Assembly (NCBI GenBank): GCA_900554375.1
Contig: USHK01000073.1
Span: 1 to 6,375 of the forward strand
Reading direction: 5' to 3'
Length of the DNA stretch: 6,375 bases
Origin: an uncultured Sutterella sp.
GTDB lineage: Bacteria; Pseudomonadota; Gammaproteobacteria; Burkholderiales; Burkholderiaceae_F
The first letter of the stretch is position 1; the number at the start of each line of letters is the position of its first letter. Shown one piece after another: positions 4,816 to 6,375 of the stretch. The translations under genes and the position numbers were made by a program. Below the pieces are notes generated by a model. That model was not told the DNA's origin, did no database searches, and worked only from the letters and a program-made list of their open reading frames with translations.

Positions 4816-6111
4816 ATGAATCTTTTCGCCCTGGGATTGAACCATAACACTGCTCCTCTTGCTTTGAGAGAGAAAGTTGCTTTTTCTTCTGAAGAGCTGG
4901 ATACCGCAAACCAAAAGATTCGAGCCATGCTCGGAAATCCTGCTGGTGGCGGCATTAAAGAGGTCGCTATTTTATCGACGTGTAACCGCACGGAAATTTA
5001 TTGTGCGGCTGAAGACTCTGAACTAGCCTCTAAAAAACTGAAAGAGTTCTTGGCTGCAAGCAAAGGAGTGAAATTCAATGAACTTGAAGAGCACCTCTAT
5101 GTCTTCTTAAATGAGGATGCTGCCCGTCATGCCTTCAGAGTGGCCTCAGGTCTTGATTCCATGGTGTTGGGAGAAACGCAGATTGTCGGCCAAATGAAAA
5201 AGGCAGTGAAAACTGCACAGAAAAACCATGGCCTAGGAGTATTCCTCAACTATCTTTTTCAAAAGACATTTGCGGTCGCCAAAGAAGTCCGATCCAAAAC
5301 TGAGATCGGTGCCCACTCTGTATCTTTGGCTGCGGCCGGTGTTCGCGTCGCTTCGAGCATCTTCGGTTCCTTAGAAAATTCCAATATCTTGTTTGTCGGT
5401 GCAGGAGAGATGATCGAACTCTGTGCCGCTCATTTCTGCGCTCAAAAACCGAAAAATGTAGCCGTTGCAAATCGTACTGTCGCCAGGGCTGCAGCCTTAG
5501 CCGAGACCATCGGAGCAAAGGCTGTCGGCCTCGCCGATCTCCCGGAAATTCTTCCTGAATACGACATTTTGATCACTTGTACGGCCAGCACACTTCCAAT
5601 CATCGGCCTCGGCATGGTCCAAAGCGCACTGAAGCGCCGCAAGCATCGTCCGATTTTCATGATTGACCTTGCCGTCCCTAGAGACATTGAGCGCGAAGTT
5701 GACGATTTAGACGAAGTTTATGTCTATACGGTAGATGATCTCGGAAAAGTCGTTCAATCAGGTATTCAGGGACGTAAAGCCGCTGTTGAGCAGGCAGACC
5801 GCCTCATTGAAACCAAAGTCGATGAATTTAATTGCTGGATGACGACGCGCTCCTCCATTCCCCAGATTCTGAGTCTTCAGGAACGAGCTGACGCACTCCG
5901 TCTCATGGAACTTGAAAAAGCTCGGAAAGCAATTCAAAAAGGCGGTGACGCCAATGAAATTTTGGAAGCCATGTCCCATGGGCTCATGAAAAAATTCATA
6001 CATGATCCTTTGACGGTATTGCGCAATGATCCCAACCTTTCGCAAGAAGATTACGAAAAGGTTTTGCGTTTGCTCGATCGCTTCTATCACTACCACATCC
6101 ACCATCGCTAA
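4816..6111 (+). CDS. hemA: Glutamyl-tRNA reductase
   Basis: HemA reduces the glutamate of glutamyl-tRNA(Glu) to glutamate-1-semialdehyde with NADPH, the first committed step of the C5 route to haem, in the cytoplasm. The 431-residue product is full length. The N-terminal catalytic domain shows GLNHNTAPL (7-15) and STCNRTEIY (54-62), with the thioester-forming C56 at codon 4981-4983. GLDSMVLGETQIVGQ (112-126) follows, then EVRSKTEIG (157-165) and SVSLAAAGV. The NADPH-binding domain has ILFVGAGEM (191-199) and ANRT (218-221), with IDLAVPRDIE (283-292) near the domain end. The C-terminal dimerisation helices end in an unusual FYHYHIHHR tail. The ATG at 4816 matches the usual MNLFALGLNH start, but only GAAAG lies directly before it, so the ribosome site is weak. 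prfA follows, a common order in Burkholderiales, but with a terminator between. Confidence 0.98.
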   Translation: MNLFALGLNHNTAPLALREKVAFSSEELDTANQKIRAMLGNPAGGGIKEVAILSTCNRTEIYCAAEDSELASKKLKEFLAASKGVKFNELEEHLYVFLNEDAARHAFRVASGLDSMVLGETQIVGQMKKAVKTAQKNHGLGVFLNYLFQKTFAVAKEVRSKTEIGAHSVSLAAAGVRVASSIFGSLENSNILFVGAGEMIELCAAHFCAQKPKNVAVANRTVARAAALAETIGAKAVGLADLPEILPEYDILITCTASTLPIIGLGMVQSALKRRKHRPIFMIDLAVPRDIEREVDDLDEVYVYTVDDLGKVVQSGIQGRKAAVEQADRLIETKVDEFNCWMTTRSSIPQILSLQERADALRLMELEKARKAIQKGGDANEILEAMSHGLMKKFIHDPLTVLRNDPNLSQEDYEKVLRLLDRFYHYHIHHR

Positions 6112-6135
6112 CTGTGCGAAAATCTAGCAGTATCC

Positions 6136-6158
6136 GCCTTCATTTTTGAAGGCTTTTT
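6136..6158 (+). terminator. Intrinsic terminator after hemA
   Basis: A 7-bp stem pairs GCCTTCA (6136-6142) with TGAAGGC (6147-6153) around a TTTT loop and is followed at once by TTTTT (6154-6158). It begins 24 bases after the hemA stop and should end much of the hemA transcript before prfA. Confidence 0.8.
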
Positions 6159-6207
6159 GTGTTGATATTTCAACTAAAATCGAACGAACTCGGCTAAAAA
6201 CACGGAC

Positions 6208-6375
6208 ATGAAAGACACAATGCGCTCCAAGCTGACCCAGCTGGTCAGACGACTTGAAGAAATCGATCAGAATCTTCAAGATCCCGATGTCACATCCAAT
6301 ATGGACCAATTCAGAGCACTTTCTAAAGAGCGTGCGGAAATTGAACCTGTCGTTTTAAAAGCTAAAGAATACGAG
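6208..6375 (+). CDS. prfA: Peptide chain release factor 1, 3' partial
   Basis: The first 56 residues of RF1, which recognises UAA and UAG in the ribosomal A site and triggers peptide release; the frame is open to the window end. MKDTMRSKLTQLVRRLEEID is followed by the family's LQDPDVTSNMDQFRALSKER and AEIEPVV, the N-terminal helical domain of RF1. The GGQ and PxT motifs lie beyond the window. The ATG at 6208 is preferred over the one at 6220 because RF1 proteins of this group typically begin M-K-x-S/T-M; neither has a strong Shine-Dalgarno. The 96-bp gap to hemA holds an intrinsic terminator, then the small inverted repeat GTTGA-TATT-TCAAC (6161-6174) and a -10-like TAAAAT (6175-6180). prfA may therefore have its own promoter, though no matching -35 is clear. 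Confidence 0.95.
   Translation, partial: MKDTMRSKLTQLVRRLEEIDQNLQDPDVTSNMDQFRALSKERAEIEPVVLKAKEYE

Noticed and set aside
5758..6105. Minus-strand reading frame of 115 codons inside hemA
   Set aside because: It is fully antisense to conserved hemA sequence and shows no recognisable protein features.
6161..6174. GTTGA-TATT-TCAAC as a terminator or named operator
   Set aside because: The stem is 5 bp of mostly AT pairs with no T tract, and it matches no operator I know; noted only in the prfA entry.

Overview
The window looks like a chromosomal piece of a Gram-negative betaproteobacterium of moderate GC content. Supporting signs are a periplasmic MltA murein hydrolase, a secreted DsbC, an outer-membrane-type lipoprotein, and hemA followed by prfA. 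The tRNA-Phe and the RF1 N-terminus also have a Burkholderiales look. A gut Sutterellaceae member (Parasutterella-like) would fit, but that is inference from memory of these families. I see no phage, transposon, CRISPR or other mobile content. The first 46 bases are not genomic: they are a Nextera library adapter with an index, so the native sequence begins at about base 47.

Layout. Bases 47-819 hold the 3' part of mltA (+), which loses its 5' end at the adapter. A GC-rich hairpin terminator at 874-905 separates it from a convergent minus-strand pair. That pair is dsbC (1463-2275, secreted thiol-disulfide isomerase) followed by a short signal-less DsbC-like protein with a CPWC site (908-1393). 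The second gene starts with GTG, and its Shine-Dalgarno lies in one arm of a perfect 9-bp inverted repeat. Bases 2417-2564 hold a plus-strand tRNA-Phe(GAA) with a -10 element and a strong terminator-like hairpin. Only a few bases later a yybP-ykoY manganese riboswitch (about 2566-2660) and its expression platform lead into a UPF0016/Gdt1-family manganese exporter (2720-3298).

Next come a lipoprotein gene of unknown role (3393-4160, +) and a convergent gene for an uncharacterised helical protein (4120-4683, -) whose 3' ends overlap by 41 bp. A 132-bp divergent spacer precedes hemA (4816-6111, +; glutamyl-tRNA reductase, first step of C5 tetrapyrrole synthesis). An intrinsic terminator (6136-6158) separates hemA from prfA (6208 onward, release factor 1), which runs off the window.

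Functionally this is mostly housekeeping: cell-wall turnover, periplasmic disulfide repair, Mn2+ homeostasis, haem synthesis and translation termination. The parts most worth a second look are regulatory. They are the sequestered start of the cytoplasmic-looking DsbC paralogue, and a manganese riboswitch with no visible room for its own promoter behind a tRNA gene.
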